A stretch of 56,128 nt of DNA, taken from contig JAATFX010000110.1 of NCBI GenBank assembly GCA_015654925.1, forward strand, positions 1-56,128. Direction: 5' to 3'. Shown piece by piece: positions 41,694 through 51,406 of the stretch (position 1 is its first letter; each line of letters begins with the position of its first letter). The notes under the pieces are model-generated. The model was not told where the DNA came from, searched no databases, and saw only the letters and a list, made by a program, of their open reading frames with translations. The stretch comes from Enterobacterales bacterium (GTDB lineage: Bacteria; Pseudomonadota; Gammaproteobacteria; Enterobacterales; Enterobacteriaceae). The position numbers and the translations under genes were made by a program.

Positions 41694-42293
41694 GTGAACA
41701 ACCAACCGAAGGCCGCCGCCGGCCGCGCCCTGCCGGCAAAAGCGCTGCATCTGATTGGCCTGGCGACGATCCTGGCCTATCCGTTTGCCGTGTGGTTCGG
41801 CGCCACCCGCTGGCGGCCGCAAGTGTTGGCGCTGGTGCTGGCCGCGGTTTTTTTACTGCGTCTGCTGACATTGCGCCGCGGCTTGGCGGCATTCGGCGGG
41901 CCGGCCAAGGCGCTGGCGCTGTTCGGCATCCTGCTATGCCTGGCCAGCGGGTTATTAAAAAGCCAGCATTTATTACTTTACTACCCGGTTATGATGAATG
42001 CGTTGATGCTGCTGCTGTTCGGCGCATCGCTGCTCGGCCCGGCCAGCCTGGTGGAGCAACTGGCGCGGCTGCGCCAGCCGTCGTTGCCGCCGCGGGCGAT
42101 CGCCTATACCCGGCGGGTGACGCAGGTCTGGTGCCTGTTTTTTATCATTAACGGCGCCATGGCGCTTTTTACCTGCCTTCATGGCGATATGCCCCTCTGG
42201 GCGCTGTACAACGGCGGTATCAGCTATCTGCTGATGGGACTGCTGATGGGAACGGAATGGATAATCAGAAAGCGCCAGCGCCTCGGCGGCTAA
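41694..42293 (+). CDS. COG4648-like inner-membrane protein
   Basis: 199 aa with five to six hydrophobic helices, starting at a GTG (41694). The family is regularly found in aryl-polyene clusters between the ACPs and the ligase (position of ApeG). Function is unknown; a membrane scaffold or export helper is possible. Its 3' end overlaps the ligase start by 37 bases. Confidence 0.75.
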   Translation: MNNQPKAAAGRALPAKALHLIGLATILAYPFAVWFGATRWRPQVLALVLAAVFLLRLLTLRRGLAAFGGPAKALALFGILLCLASGLLKSQHLLLYYPVMMNALMLLLFGASLLGPASLVEQLARLRQPSLPPRAIAYTRRVTQVWCLFFIINGAMALFTCLHGDMPLWALYNGGISYLLMGLLMGTEWIIRKRQRLGG

Positions 42294-44029
42294 CCTCTTG
42301 CACGCTTACCGAGCCCCAGCGCTGGCTGAGCGGGGATCGCCCCGATGCCACGCTGGTGGCCTGGCGGGACGAGCAGCCGCTGACGCTTGGGCAACTGCGG
42401 GGGGACGTCGCGTCCTTATGGCTACAACTGGCCGGCCTGGAAGGCGATCGCTGGGCTTTATGCTTTGACGACGGTTATCGCTTCCTGGTGGCGCTGCTGG
42501 CGTTATGGCATCGCGGGAAAACGCCGGTTATCCCCGGCCACAACCGGGAAAAGCTGCTCGAAGAACAGCGGGCTTTTTACGACGGCGTGATTAGCGATCT
42601 GCCGCTGTCCCTGAGCTGTCCGCTGATGGTTCCCCGCCGGCAGCACATATCGCCAGCCGCAATCTTGCCGGCCCTGCCGGACGATGCGCGCCTGATCTTA
42701 TTCACCTCGGGGTCCGCCGGCCGGCCGAAAGCGGTGACCAAAACGCTGCGCGCCATGGCCATCGAGGCCCGCTGGCTGGCGGCGCTGATATGTGATAAGG
42801 CGAGCGGCGTCGGGCCGTCATCCCTGGGTTCGTGCCGGGTGGCCTCCAGCGTCACCCACCAGCATCTGTACGGCCTGTCCTTCGGCATTTTTTTGCCGCT
42901 GACCCTGGGTATTCCTTTCTGTCCGGAAACGACCCGTTATCCGGAACATTTTATCCGCCAATGCGCCGGGCGGCCGGTATTGTTTATCAGCAGTCCCGCA
43001 TTTTTAACCCGCCTGGACCCCACGCTGGCCCCGCCGCCCTGTATCGGCATTTTCTCCGCCGGCGGGCCGCTGCCCTGGGACGACGCCCAGCGGGCCGGGC
43101 AGTGGCTGTCCGCCGGGATCACCGAAATTTACGGCACCACCGAAACCGGCGTATTGGCCTGGCGACAGCGGCAGCGGGAAACCGGGCTATGGCAACCGTT
43201 TGCCGGGGTTGCGTTTCATGCGCAGCCTGCCCGGGTCAGGGTAACATCGGCGCTGATCGACTCGCCCGACGGATACTGGCTGGACGATCGGCTGGAATTC
43301 AGCGCCGGCGGCCAAGGGTTCCAGATAGCGGGGCGCGGCGATCGCGTGATTAAGATTGAAGAACAGCGGGTCTCCCTGAGCGAAATCGAACGGCGTCTGA
43401 ACGCGCTGGCGGACGTAAGCGAAGCGGTGGTCATGCCGATAATCAAGCACGGCCGCCAATCCCTCGCTGCGGCTATCGTACTGACGGCCGATGCCGCCCG
43501 GCGTTTGGCCGACGGCTCGCTCCCTACGCTTATCAACGCTTATCGCCGCCAATTGAGCGCGTGGCTTGAACCGGTGGCCGTGCCGCGCTATTGGCGGGTC
43601 GCCGCCGCGCTGCCGCGCACGCCGCGGGGAAAATATGACTGGGATCGGCTAAAGGAGCTGTTTTTTACCATGTTGCCCATTGAGTTATCCCGGCGCAACC
43701 CGGCCGAAGGCCAGGCTGAGCTGTTGCTGAAATTGGAGCCGGCGCTATTTTGGTTCCGCGGGCACTTCCCCGGGCAACCCATCTTGCCGGGCGTGGCGCA
43801 GGTGGACTGGGCGCTGCATTATTGCCGGGATCTGCTGGCGCCGGATGCCCGCTTCAGCGGCATAGAAAATATTAAATTCCAGCGGCCGGTTAAACCCGGC
43901 CAGACCCTGCGCCTGCGCCTTGAGTGGCAAGCGCCGCGCCAACTGCTGGTGTTTCGTTACCAGCTGTGCGTTCCGCGCCAGGCGGACGAACCCACGGTCA
44001 GCAGCGGGAAAATCAAACTATGTCGCTGA
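42257..44029 (+). CDS. apeH: acyl:ACP ligase fused to hotdog dehydratase (ApeH-ApeI type)
   Basis: 590 aa. Residues 1 to about 468 are an AMP-forming ligase: LILFTSGSAGRPKAVTK (149-162), EIYGTTETGV and the C-terminal Lys in TPRGKYDWDRL. It activates an aromatic starter acid and loads an ACP. Residues 472-590 are a FabA/FabZ-type dehydratase with the HFPGQPILPG motif (His at about 503). In described APE clusters ligase and dehydratase are separate proteins; here they form one reading frame. AAAGGAG (43651-43657) lies 12 bases before an in-frame ATG (43670), which could also yield the dehydratase alone. Confidence 0.88.
   Translation: MDNQKAPAPRRLTSCTLTEPQRWLSGDRPDATLVAWRDEQPLTLGQLRGDVASLWLQLAGLEGDRWALCFDDGYRFLVALLALWHRGKTPVIPGHNREKLLEEQRAFYDGVISDLPLSLSCPLMVPRRQHISPAAILPALPDDARLILFTSGSAGRPKAVTKTLRAMAIEARWLAALICDKASGVGPSSLGSCRVASSVTHQHLYGLSFGIFLPLTLGIPFCPETTRYPEHFIRQCAGRPVLFISSPAFLTRLDPTLAPPPCIGIFSAGGPLPWDDAQRAGQWLSAGITEIYGTTETGVLAWRQRQRETGLWQPFAGVAFHAQPARVRVTSALIDSPDGYWLDDRLEFSAGGQGFQIAGRGDRVIKIEEQRVSLSEIERRLNALADVSEAVVMPIIKHGRQSLAAAIVLTADAARRLADGSLPTLINAYRRQLSAWLEPVAVPRYWRVAAALPRTPRGKYDWDRLKELFFTMLPIELSRRNPAEGQAELLLKLEPALFWFRGHFPGQPILPGVAQVDWALHYCRDLLAPDARFSGIENIKFQRPVKPGQTLRLRLEWQAPRQLLVFRYQLCVPRQADEPTVSSGKIKLCR
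43670..44029 (+). CDS. apeI: possible freestanding ApeI-type dehydratase from an internal start
   Basis: An in-frame ATG at 43670 inside the ligase-dehydratase gene would produce 119 aa (MLPIELSRR...), the normal size and start of an ApeI dehydratase. AAAGGAG sits 12 bases upstream. This is nested in the fusion, not an additional gene. Whether it is used needs ribosome or protein evidence. Confidence 0.45.
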   Translation: MLPIELSRRNPAEGQAELLLKLEPALFWFRGHFPGQPILPGVAQVDWALHYCRDLLAPDARFSGIENIKFQRPVKPGQTLRLRLEWQAPRQLLVFRYQLCVPRQADEPTVSSGKIKLCR

Positions 44030-45756
44030 CTGACCTCATCCCCGGCCCGTTAAAGGCCTGCATCGTCATCCCCTGCTTCAACCACGGAGCCATGATGGCC
44101 GGAGTATTGGCGCGCCTGCGGCCCTTTCATCTGCACTGCTTTGTCATTGACGACGGCAGCCACGCATCAACCCGGGATACGTTGTCCGGCCTGTGCGCCG
44201 GACAGCCCGACCTCACCTTGCTGCGCCTGCCGGAAAACGGCGGCAAAGGCCAGGCGGTGCTGGCCGGGCTGGAAGCCGCGGCGCTGGCCGGCTTTACCCA
44301 TGCGCTGCAGGTGGATGCCGACGGGCAGCATCAGTTGGAGGACATTCCCCGGTTATTGCACGCGGCCGCGGCGCAGCCGGATAAACTGATATCCGGACGG
44401 CCGATTTACGATGGATCGGTACCGCGCGCCCGTCTCTATGGCCGCTATCTCACCCACGTCTGGGTATGGATTGAAACGGCGTCGCTGTCGCTAAAAGACA
44501 GTATGTGCGGCTTTCGGGTCTATCCCATCGCCCCCACGCTGGCGCTGGCGCGCCGGGTCAGGCTGGGCAAACGCATGGATTTCGACACCGAGGTCATGGT
44601 ACGGCTCTACTGGCAGGGCAATGAAAGCCAGTTTGTGTCCACCCGGGTGATTTATCCCCCTGGCGGGATATCGCATTTTGACGGCCTGCGGGATAACTGC
44701 CGCATCTCCTGGCTGCATACCCGACTGTTTTTCGGCATGTTGCCGCGCCTACCCGGCCTGCTGGCCCGCAGTTGGCGACGCAGCAGGCCGCAGCGGCACT
44801 GGTCGGGAATGGCGGAGCGCCACGGCGCCCCGGGTATGCGTTTTATGCTGGCCGCCTATCGCCTCGGCGGCAGACGCCTGTTTAACGTCCTGCTCTACCC
44901 GGTGATCGGTTATTTCTGGCTCACCGGCGGGGCGCGGCGCCGCGCATCTGCCGATTATCTGCAACGCATCCGCCGGACCGCCGCGCGCCAGGGTATTGAT
45001 GTGCCGCATCCCCTGGGCAGCTTCCGGCATTTTATGCGTTTTGGCGACGCCATGCTCGACAAGCTGGCCAGCTGGCAAGGGGATATCCGGCTGGGAGAGC
45101 AGATTGATTTTGCCCCGCAGTCCCCCGCGCAGCCCGATATCGACCGGCAGCGCGGGGTGCTGATCCTGGCATCCCATCTGGGAGACATCGAAGTCTGCCG
45201 CGCGCTGGCCCAGGGAAGCGGCCGGGTCACCATCAACGCGCTGGTGTTCAGCGAGCATGCGCGGCGTTTTGAAGCGCTGCTGGCGCAAATTAATCCCCAG
45301 GCCGGCATCAACCTGATTCCGGTCACGGACATTGGCCCGGAAACCGCGATTCTGCTGCGCCAGAAGCTGGATTTAGGCGAATGGGTGGCCATAGTCGGCG
45401 ATCGCACGCCGGTGCCGGCCTCCCGCCGCGGCGCGGCGCCGCGGGTGGTATGGAGCGACTTTCTCGGCAGCCCCGCGCCTTTCCCACAGGGGCCGTTTAT
45501 ACTGGCTGCGGCGCTGCGCTGCCCCGTGGCCCTGATGTTTGCCCTGAAAGAGCGCGGGAAACTGCATATCTATTACGAACATTTCGCCGAACGGCTTGAA
45601 TTGCCGCGCGCACAGCGCGCTCAGGCGCTGCAACAAATCGTCGATCGTTATGCGGCCCGATTGCAATATTACTGCCTGCGTTCGCCGCTTGATTGGTTCA
45701 ATTTTTTTGACTTCTGGCGCCTGCCCGGCCAGAGCGCGCCACATGACGAGGCCTGA
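44020..45756 (+). CDS. bifunctional glycosyltransferase family 2 / acyltransferase
   Basis: 578 aa. The N-terminal GT2 domain has IVIPCFNHG, the VIDDGSHAS metal/nucleotide motif and LQVDADGQH (DXD). The C-terminal LpxL/HtrB-type acyltransferase half has ILASHLGDIEVCRAL (H-x4-D-like). In APE clusters this (position of ApeJ) is thought to link the polyene to a sugar and lipid in the membrane. Start 44020 (MSLTDL) overlaps the fusion gene by ten bases. Confidence 0.85.
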   Translation: MSLTDLIPGPLKACIVIPCFNHGAMMAGVLARLRPFHLHCFVIDDGSHASTRDTLSGLCAGQPDLTLLRLPENGGKGQAVLAGLEAAALAGFTHALQVDADGQHQLEDIPRLLHAAAAQPDKLISGRPIYDGSVPRARLYGRYLTHVWVWIETASLSLKDSMCGFRVYPIAPTLALARRVRLGKRMDFDTEVMVRLYWQGNESQFVSTRVIYPPGGISHFDGLRDNCRISWLHTRLFFGMLPRLPGLLARSWRRSRPQRHWSGMAERHGAPGMRFMLAAYRLGGRRLFNVLLYPVIGYFWLTGGARRRASADYLQRIRRTAARQGIDVPHPLGSFRHFMRFGDAMLDKLASWQGDIRLGEQIDFAPQSPAQPDIDRQRGVLILASHLGDIEVCRALAQGSGRVTINALVFSEHARRFEALLAQINPQAGINLIPVTDIGPETAILLRQKLDLGEWVAIVGDRTPVPASRRGAAPRVVWSDFLGSPAPFPQGPFILAAALRCPVALMFALKERGKLHIYYEHFAERLELPRAQRAQALQQIVDRYAARLQYYCLRSPLDWFNFFDFWRLPGQSAPHDEA

Positions 45757-45757
45757 C

Positions 45758-46183
45758 ATGGTATTAAGCGACCCGCGCTTCACCGCGGAAATAGAAATGA
45801 CCGTCCCTTTTCACGACGTCGATGCCATGGGCGTGGTCTGGCACGGCCACTATTTGCGTTATATGGAAATTGCGCGCGAAGCCCTGCTCGGCCAGTTTGA
45901 TTATGGCTATCGGCAGATGAAAGCCTCCGGTTACCTATGGCCGGTGGTGGACGCCCGGGTTAAATACCGCGCACCGCTGATCTTCGAACAACGCATCCGG
46001 GTCCAGGCGCGCATTGAAGAGTATGAAAACCGCCTGCGCATCGGCTACCGTATTTTTGACGGCCCCAGCGGTAAAAACACCACCTCCGGCTATACCATCC
46101 AGGTGGCGGTGGAACAACACAGCCAGGAGCTTTGTTTTGTCAGTCCGCCGGTGCTGTTGCAGCGCATGGGGTTATTACCATGA
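45758..46183 (+). CDS. hotdog acyl-CoA/ACP thioesterase
   Basis: 141 aa 4HBT-type hotdog fold with VPFHDVDAMGVVWHGHYLRYMEIAREALL, in which the first Asp is catalytic. It probably releases acyl chains from ACP in the pathway (position of ApeK). GAGG precedes ATG 45758; an in-frame ATG at 45743 is possible. The stop overlaps the next start (ATGA). Confidence 0.85.
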   Translation: MVLSDPRFTAEIEMTVPFHDVDAMGVVWHGHYLRYMEIAREALLGQFDYGYRQMKASGYLWPVVDARVKYRAPLIFEQRIRVQARIEEYENRLRIGYRIFDGPSGKNTTSGYTIQVAVEQHSQELCFVSPPVLLQRMGLLP

Positions 46184-46884
46184 ACAATCCCTTTGCCGCC
46201 GTGTTGCGGTTAATGTCGCGCTTGGCGGCTCGCTCCGGGTCGCCGCGCGCGATATGCCCCGCCCTTATGGCCATGTGCCTGCCGACGGGCGCGTTAATCG
46301 CCCTGTTGATCGCCGCTCCCGATGCCCGCGCCGTAACGCTGGATGCGCTGCAACAGCGTTTTGCCCAGCAGCCGGTGGTGCGCGCGCATTTCGATCAGGA
46401 GCGCACCATCAGCGGCATTTCCCGCCCGCTGCGCTCATCCGGCGAACTGCTGATTGCCCGGCGGGAGGGCTTGTGGTGGCAACAGCAGCAGCCGTTTCTG
46501 CTGACACTGATCCTCAATGACAGCCGCATGGTGCAAATCACCGGCAATCAGCCGCCGGAGGTGATAACCGCCGACGGCAATCCGCAAATGTTCCGTTTTA
46601 ACCACCTGCTACGCGCCCTGTTCCAGGCCGATCGCGCGGTGCTGGAACAAAACTTTACCCTCGGCTTTACCGATCTGGGGCAGGATAACTGGCAACTGGT
46701 GCTCACCCCCAAAACCGCGCCGCTGGATAAGCTGTTTACCGCCATCACCCTGACCGGCCGGACTTATCTTGAGCATATCCGGCTGGACGATAAACAGGGC
46801 GATCGCACCGCCATCACTTTCAGCCACCAGCGCACCGAGCCTAAGCTCCTGAGCCATGACGAACAACAACGCTTTATTCAGTAA
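46180..46884 (+). CDS. LolA-like outer-membrane lipoprotein carrier
   Basis: 234 aa with a hydrophobic N-terminal export region (CLPTGALIALLIAAPDARA) and the LolA-like half-barrel (LQQRFAQQPVVRAHFDQERTI, SSGELLIARREGLWWQ). It probably ferries the pigment or its lipid across the periplasm (position of ApeL). It starts inside the thioesterase stop (ATGA) and overlaps the exporter gene by 29 bases. Confidence 0.85.
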   Translation: MNNPFAAVLRLMSRLAARSGSPRAICPALMAMCLPTGALIALLIAAPDARAVTLDALQQRFAQQPVVRAHFDQERTISGISRPLRSSGELLIARREGLWWQQQQPFLLTLILNDSRMVQITGNQPPEVITADGNPQMFRFNHLLRALFQADRAVLEQNFTLGFTDLGQDNWQLVLTPKTAPLDKLFTAITLTGRTYLEHIRLDDKQGDRTAITFSHQRTEPKLLSHDEQQRFIQ

Positions 46885-49177
46885 GTTTTATCTGCGCTGC
46901 GCCGCGGCCTGGCTGGTGGTCTGCCTGGGGTTGCTGCTCGCCCTGGCGCTGTTGCTGCCGCGCAGCCAGATTAACAGCAGCGTGCTGGCCCTGCTGCCCC
47001 GGCAGGCCATGGGCCAGTTGCCGCCGGCCATCTATGACGGTTTTATGCAGCGTCTAGACCGGCAATTGGTCTGGATGGTAAGTCCGGGCGAAGGGCAAGG
47101 GCTGCAACCGGTGGCCGAATGGGCGCGGCTGGTGGCGGCCCTGCCCGGCATCGGCGCGGTAAAAGGGGCGATGACGGCGCAGGAACAACGGCAATGGGGC
47201 GAGTTCTATTTTCAGCACCGTAACGGCATGATCGACGCGGCCACCCGCGCGCGGCTGCAACAGGGCGGCGGCGCCCAGGCGGATTGGATTACCGCCCAGC
47301 TCTACTCCGCATTCGCCGGGGTCGGCGGCCGGGAACTCCAGCACGACCCGTTGCTATTGGTGCGCAGCTCGCAGCTGGCCTTGCAGCAAAACGCCGGCAA
47401 GTTAACGCTCGATAACGGCTGGCTGATGAGCCGGGATGCGCAGGGCCGCGGCTGGTATTTGCTGCACGGTGAACTGGCGGCATCTTCTTATGATATGCGC
47501 TCGTCCCATCAGGTGGCGGAACAGTTGTCGGCGCTGCGCCAACAGTTGGAAACCCGCTGGCCCGGCACCCGGATATTGGCGCGCGGCACGCTGTTTTACA
47601 GCGATCATGCCAGCCAGCAAGCCAGGCACGATATCTCCACCCTGGGGCTGGCGACGGTGGTCGGGGTATTGCTGCTGGTCGCCCTGGTATTTCGTTCGGT
47701 GCTGCCGCTGCTATGCTGCGCCCTGTCGGTGGCCGTCGGCGCGCTGGCGGGCACCGTGGCCTGCCTGCTGCTGTTCGGCGAGCTGCACTTGATGACCCTG
47801 GTGATGAGTATCAGTATTGTGGGTATCTCCGCCGATTATACGCTGTACTATCTGACGGAACGTTTGATTCACGGACGGCAAAACGGTCCGCTGGAGAGCC
47901 TGCGCAAAGTTTTGCCGGCGCTGCTGTTGGCGCTGGCGACCACGGTGGCGGCCTATCTCATTATGGTGCTGGCCCCCTTCCCCGGCCTGCGCCAGTTGGC
48001 GGTATTCGCCGCCGCCGGCCTGAGCGCCGCCTGCCTGACGGTTATTTGCTGGTACCCGCTGCTGGCCCGGCGTCTGCCGGTACGCCCCATCCCGGCGCTG
48101 CCGGTGATTCGCGCCTGGCTGTCCGCCTGGCGGCATCGCAGGACGGTGCGCATCGGGCTGCCGCTGGCCATCGCCCTGTTTACGCTATCAGGACTGCTCC
48201 AGCTGCGGGTGAGCGATGATATCGCCGAGCTACAGGCCCTGCCGGGGACGATCCACCAGCAGGAAGAGCAAATCGCCCGGCTGTCCGGACAAGGCTCGGA
48301 TCAAAAATGGCTGGTGGTGACCGGCGCCAGCGCGGAACAGGCCCTGCGGCGTATGGAACAGTTGGCGCCGCGCCTGGCCCAGGCGCAGGCCGACGGCTGG
48401 CTGGGGCAATATCGTTTGCCGCCGCTGTCTTCGCAACAGCGCCAGCACCAGGATCTGGCCCTGCTAGCCCAGGCCGCGCCGGCGGTGGTGGCCCGGCTCA
48501 AGCAGGCCGGAGTGGATACCGTAACGCCCGATCTGGGCCCGATGCCGGTGACGCCGGCGGCCTGGCTGCAAAGCGTGGTCAGCGAAGGCTGGCGTTTATT
48601 ATGGCTGACGCTGCCGGACGGGCAAAGCGCGGTGCTGATCCCGGTAAGCGGGGTAAGCAATAGTCCGGCCCTGCGGCATCTGGCGCTATCGCAGCCCAGC
48701 GTCGCCTGGGTCGATCGCAAAGCGGATTTCGATAGCCTGTTTGCCGACTACCGGCATAAGCTCGGCTGGCTGCTGCTGGCCTCGCTGGCGGTTATCGCGC
48801 TCAGTTTTATCCTGCGCCAGGGGTGGCGGCAAGGTTTATTAAGCCTGATCCCCACGGTGCTATCCCTCGGCGCAGGCCTGTCGGTGCTGGCCTGGAGCGG
48901 CCATGCGCTGAACCTGTTTTCCATGCTGGCGCTGGTGCTGGTGCTGGGCATCGGCATCAACTACCAGCTGTTTTTCGCCAATCCGCGCGGCACGCCCGCT
49001 ACCTCGATGCTGGCCATCACCCTGGCGGTGACGACCACGTCGCTGACGCTCGGCATGCTGGTGTTCAGCCATACGCAGGCTATCAGCAGCTTCGGCATCG
49101 TATTGTGCAGCGGTATTTTTACCGCCTATATTTTATCGCCGCTGGCATTGCCACGGGCGCGGGAGAACCACCCATGA
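46856..49177 (+). CDS. MMPL/RND-type exporter
   Basis: 773 aa with a first helix (YLRCAAAWLVVCLGLLLALALLL) and two halves, each a large periplasmic domain followed by about five helices. The first helical bundle includes SISIVGISADYTLYYLTER and the second LALVLVLGIGINYQLFF. This is the hydrophobe exporter of APE clusters (position of ApeM), likely moving the lipid-linked pigment out of the inner membrane towards the LolA-like carrier. Confidence 0.88.
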   Translation: MTNNNALFSKFYLRCAAAWLVVCLGLLLALALLLPRSQINSSVLALLPRQAMGQLPPAIYDGFMQRLDRQLVWMVSPGEGQGLQPVAEWARLVAALPGIGAVKGAMTAQEQRQWGEFYFQHRNGMIDAATRARLQQGGGAQADWITAQLYSAFAGVGGRELQHDPLLLVRSSQLALQQNAGKLTLDNGWLMSRDAQGRGWYLLHGELAASSYDMRSSHQVAEQLSALRQQLETRWPGTRILARGTLFYSDHASQQARHDISTLGLATVVGVLLLVALVFRSVLPLLCCALSVAVGALAGTVACLLLFGELHLMTLVMSISIVGISADYTLYYLTERLIHGRQNGPLESLRKVLPALLLALATTVAAYLIMVLAPFPGLRQLAVFAAAGLSAACLTVICWYPLLARRLPVRPIPALPVIRAWLSAWRHRRTVRIGLPLAIALFTLSGLLQLRVSDDIAELQALPGTIHQQEEQIARLSGQGSDQKWLVVTGASAEQALRRMEQLAPRLAQAQADGWLGQYRLPPLSSQQRQHQDLALLAQAAPAVVARLKQAGVDTVTPDLGPMPVTPAAWLQSVVSEGWRLLWLTLPDGQSAVLIPVSGVSNSPALRHLALSQPSVAWVDRKADFDSLFADYRHKLGWLLLASLAVIALSFILRQGWRQGLLSLIPTVLSLGAGLSVLAWSGHALNLFSMLALVLVLGIGINYQLFFANPRGTPATSMLAITLAVTTTSLTLGMLVFSHTQAISSFGIVLCSGIFTAYILSPLALPRARENHP

Positions 49178-49737
49178 ACGCTTTACGTCTGTGGCTTTTA
49201 CTGCTGGCGATGTTGCTTACCGCCTGCGCCGGAGGGCACAAAACGCCGTCTGCCTGGCTAAAACCCGGCGTTTCCGTCCGACTGCCCGCGCCGGGAATTA
49301 ACCCGGCGATAAGCGAGCAACAATTACTGACCGCGACGGTGCAAGGCCGGCGGCAATCCCTACTGGTGCTGCTTAATGCCGACGGGCAGCGGCTGACTCT
49401 GGTCGGATTATCCTCCCTCGGCATCCGCCTGTTTACCGTCACCTATGACCGGCAGGGTATCCATACCGAACAAGCGATGGCGCTGCCGCAGTTGCCGCCG
49501 GCCGGCCAGGTGCTGGCGGATATCATGCTGAGTTATTGGCCGGTGGAGGCATGGCGGGCGGTATTGCCGCAGGGGTGGTCTTTGGTGGATCATAACGATC
49601 GGCGCCGGTTATCCGACCCCGACGGCAATATCGTCACCGAGATCGCCTATGGCAACGTGGCGGGCAGGCGCCAGCCGATCGGCCTGGACAATCAGGTCTT
49701 TCATTATCAGATTGTTATACAGCACCTGGACGGCTAA
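49174..49737 (+). CDS. DUF3261 lipoprotein
   Basis: 187 aa with a lipobox (MNALRLWLLLLAMLLTAC) and a DUF3261-type domain (ISEQQLLTATVQGRRQSLLVLLNADG, LGIRLFTVTYDRQGI). In APE clusters it takes the position of ApeN and is a probable outer-membrane acceptor for the pigment, analogous to LolB. It overlaps the exporter stop as ATGA. Confidence 0.85.
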   Translation: MNALRLWLLLLAMLLTACAGGHKTPSAWLKPGVSVRLPAPGINPAISEQQLLTATVQGRRQSLLVLLNADGQRLTLVGLSSLGIRLFTVTYDRQGIHTEQAMALPQLPPAGQVLADIMLSYWPVEAWRAVLPQGWSLVDHNDRRRLSDPDGNIVTEIAYGNVAGRRQPIGLDNQVFHYQIVIQHLDG

Positions 49738-49739
49738 CC

Positions 49740-50912
49740 ATGATCGCTATTTCCGCAGTGGGTATGCTCAACGCGCTGGGCCGGGATATGGCGGAGATTG
49801 CCGTTAACCTGGCCCGGGGCCAAGCGCCGGGCATGAAGCTTAACCATAGCTTCCTGCTGGGCCAGCGCCCCTGCTGGCTGGGTGAAGTGACCGCCGATCT
49901 GCCCGCGGTCCCGGAGGCGCTAAAACGCCACGACAGCCGCAATAACCGCCTGCTGCTGGGCGCGCTGGCGCAGATTCGCGAACCGGTGGATCGCGCCATA
50001 GCCGCCTATGGCGCGGATCGGGTGGCGGTGGTGCTGGGTACCAGTACCTCCGGCCTGGATGAAAGCGACCGGATGGTCACCGCATCGGCGCAAGGGCTGC
50101 CTGCGCCTGGATATTATTATCAAATGCAGGAACTTGGGGACCCGGCGCGTTTTCTCAGCGCCTTTCTGGCGCTGGACGGGCCGGCCTATACCCTGTCCAC
50201 GGCTTGCTCTTCCAGCGCGCGGGCGATTATCAGCGGGCGCCGACTGATTGAAACCGGCATGGCGGATGCGGCGATTGTCGGCGGCGCCGACAGCCTGAGC
50301 CGAATGCCGATCAATGGTTTTGACAGCCTGGAATCCCTGTCCGCCAAGCGCTGCCGCCCTTTCAGCGCCGAACGCGACGGCATCAGCATCGGCGAAGGCG
50401 CGGCCCTGCTGCTGCTGACCCGGGAAGCGGGGGGCATCGCCCTGCGGGGCGTGGGCGAATCGTCCGATGCCTGGCATATGTCGGCCCCTCACCCCGAAGG
50501 CGCCGGCGCGATCCGCGCCATCGAAATGGCCCTGGCGGATGCCGGGGTGGAGGCGGCCGATATCGGTTATATTAATCTGCACGGTACCGCCACCCGGCTT
50601 AATGATGAAATAGAAGCGCGGGTGATTAACCGCCTGTTCGGCAATCGGGCGCCGTGCAGTTCCACCAAGCATCTGACCGGCCATACCCTGGGCGCCGCCG
50701 GGGCGATAGAAGCGGCGCTCGGCTGGTTATGCCTGACCCGGGATCTGCCGCTGCCGCCGCAGGACTTCAGCGACGCCACCCTCGACCCCGCCCTGGCGGA
50801 TTGCGGCCTGCTGATCGCGCCCGGGCGTCTGGATCGGCGGCTGATTATGTCCAATTCATTTGCTTTTGGCGGCAATAATACCTGCCTGATCCTGGGAGAC
50901 AATCATGACTGA
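49740..50912 (+). CDS. apeO: beta-ketoacyl-ACP synthase, ApeO-like
   Basis: 390 aa thiolase fold with active-site Cys in STACSSSARAI, His in NLHGTATRLND, and the second His in HLTGHTLGAAGA. In APE biosynthesis ApeO pairs with the inactive ApeC to extend the polyene chain. It starts two bases after the lipoprotein stop and overlaps the dehydratase by eight bases. Confidence 0.9.
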   Translation: MIAISAVGMLNALGRDMAEIAVNLARGQAPGMKLNHSFLLGQRPCWLGEVTADLPAVPEALKRHDSRNNRLLLGALAQIREPVDRAIAAYGADRVAVVLGTSTSGLDESDRMVTASAQGLPAPGYYYQMQELGDPARFLSAFLALDGPAYTLSTACSSSARAIISGRRLIETGMADAAIVGGADSLSRMPINGFDSLESLSAKRCRPFSAERDGISIGEGAALLLLTREAGGIALRGVGESSDAWHMSAPHPEGAGAIRAIEMALADAGVEAADIGYINLHGTATRLNDEIEARVINRLFGNRAPCSSTKHLTGHTLGAAGAIEAALGWLCLTRDLPLPPQDFSDATLDPALADCGLLIAPGRLDRRLIMSNSFAFGGNNTCLILGDNHD

Positions 50913-51402
50913 CTCGCCTGGCCAGCGCCGATTAACCGCGACGGCGGATGTTATGGCCGCCGCGTACTATCTGCCGCACGACGCGCCGATGGTGCTGCTC
51001 GATCGGGTGTGCGCCATCGGCGCCGATTATGCGCGCTGCCGCGTAACCGTCGATGATGGCGGCGCGCTGCGGCCATTTCTCAATAGCGACGGCGATCTGC
51101 CCGGCTGGTATGCGCTGGAGATGATGGCGCAGACCGTCGGCGTCTGGTCGGGATGGCACGGCCGCCAGCGGGGAGAACCCCCGCGCACCGGCCTGCTGCT
51201 GGGGGCCAGGGCATTAAACTGCGCGCAGCCGGTATTTAGCGCCGGCAGCGAACTGGACATCAGCATCACCTTGCTGCTGCAAGACCAATATATCGGCAGC
51301 TTTGACTGCGTGATTTGTCGGGCCGGGGAAACCGTCGCCACCGGGCGGCTGACCACCTACCAGTCCAGCGACCAAGAAATCAACACATTATTAAAGGATT
51401 AA
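50905..51402 (+). CDS. apeP: hotdog dehydratase, ApeP-like
   Basis: 165 aa hotdog fold with YYLPHDAPMVLLDRV and GWYALEMMAQTVGVW. In APE systems this second dehydratase works beside ApeI to make the conjugated double bonds. It overlaps the ketosynthase gene and is four bases from the reductase gene. Confidence 0.85.
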   Translation: MTDSPGQRRLTATADVMAAAYYLPHDAPMVLLDRVCAIGADYARCRVTVDDGGALRPFLNSDGDLPGWYALEMMAQTVGVWSGWHGRQRGEPPRTGLLLGARALNCAQPVFSAGSELDISITLLLQDQYIGSFDCVICRAGETVATGRLTTYQSSDQEINTLLKD

Positions 51403-51406
51403 CCTT

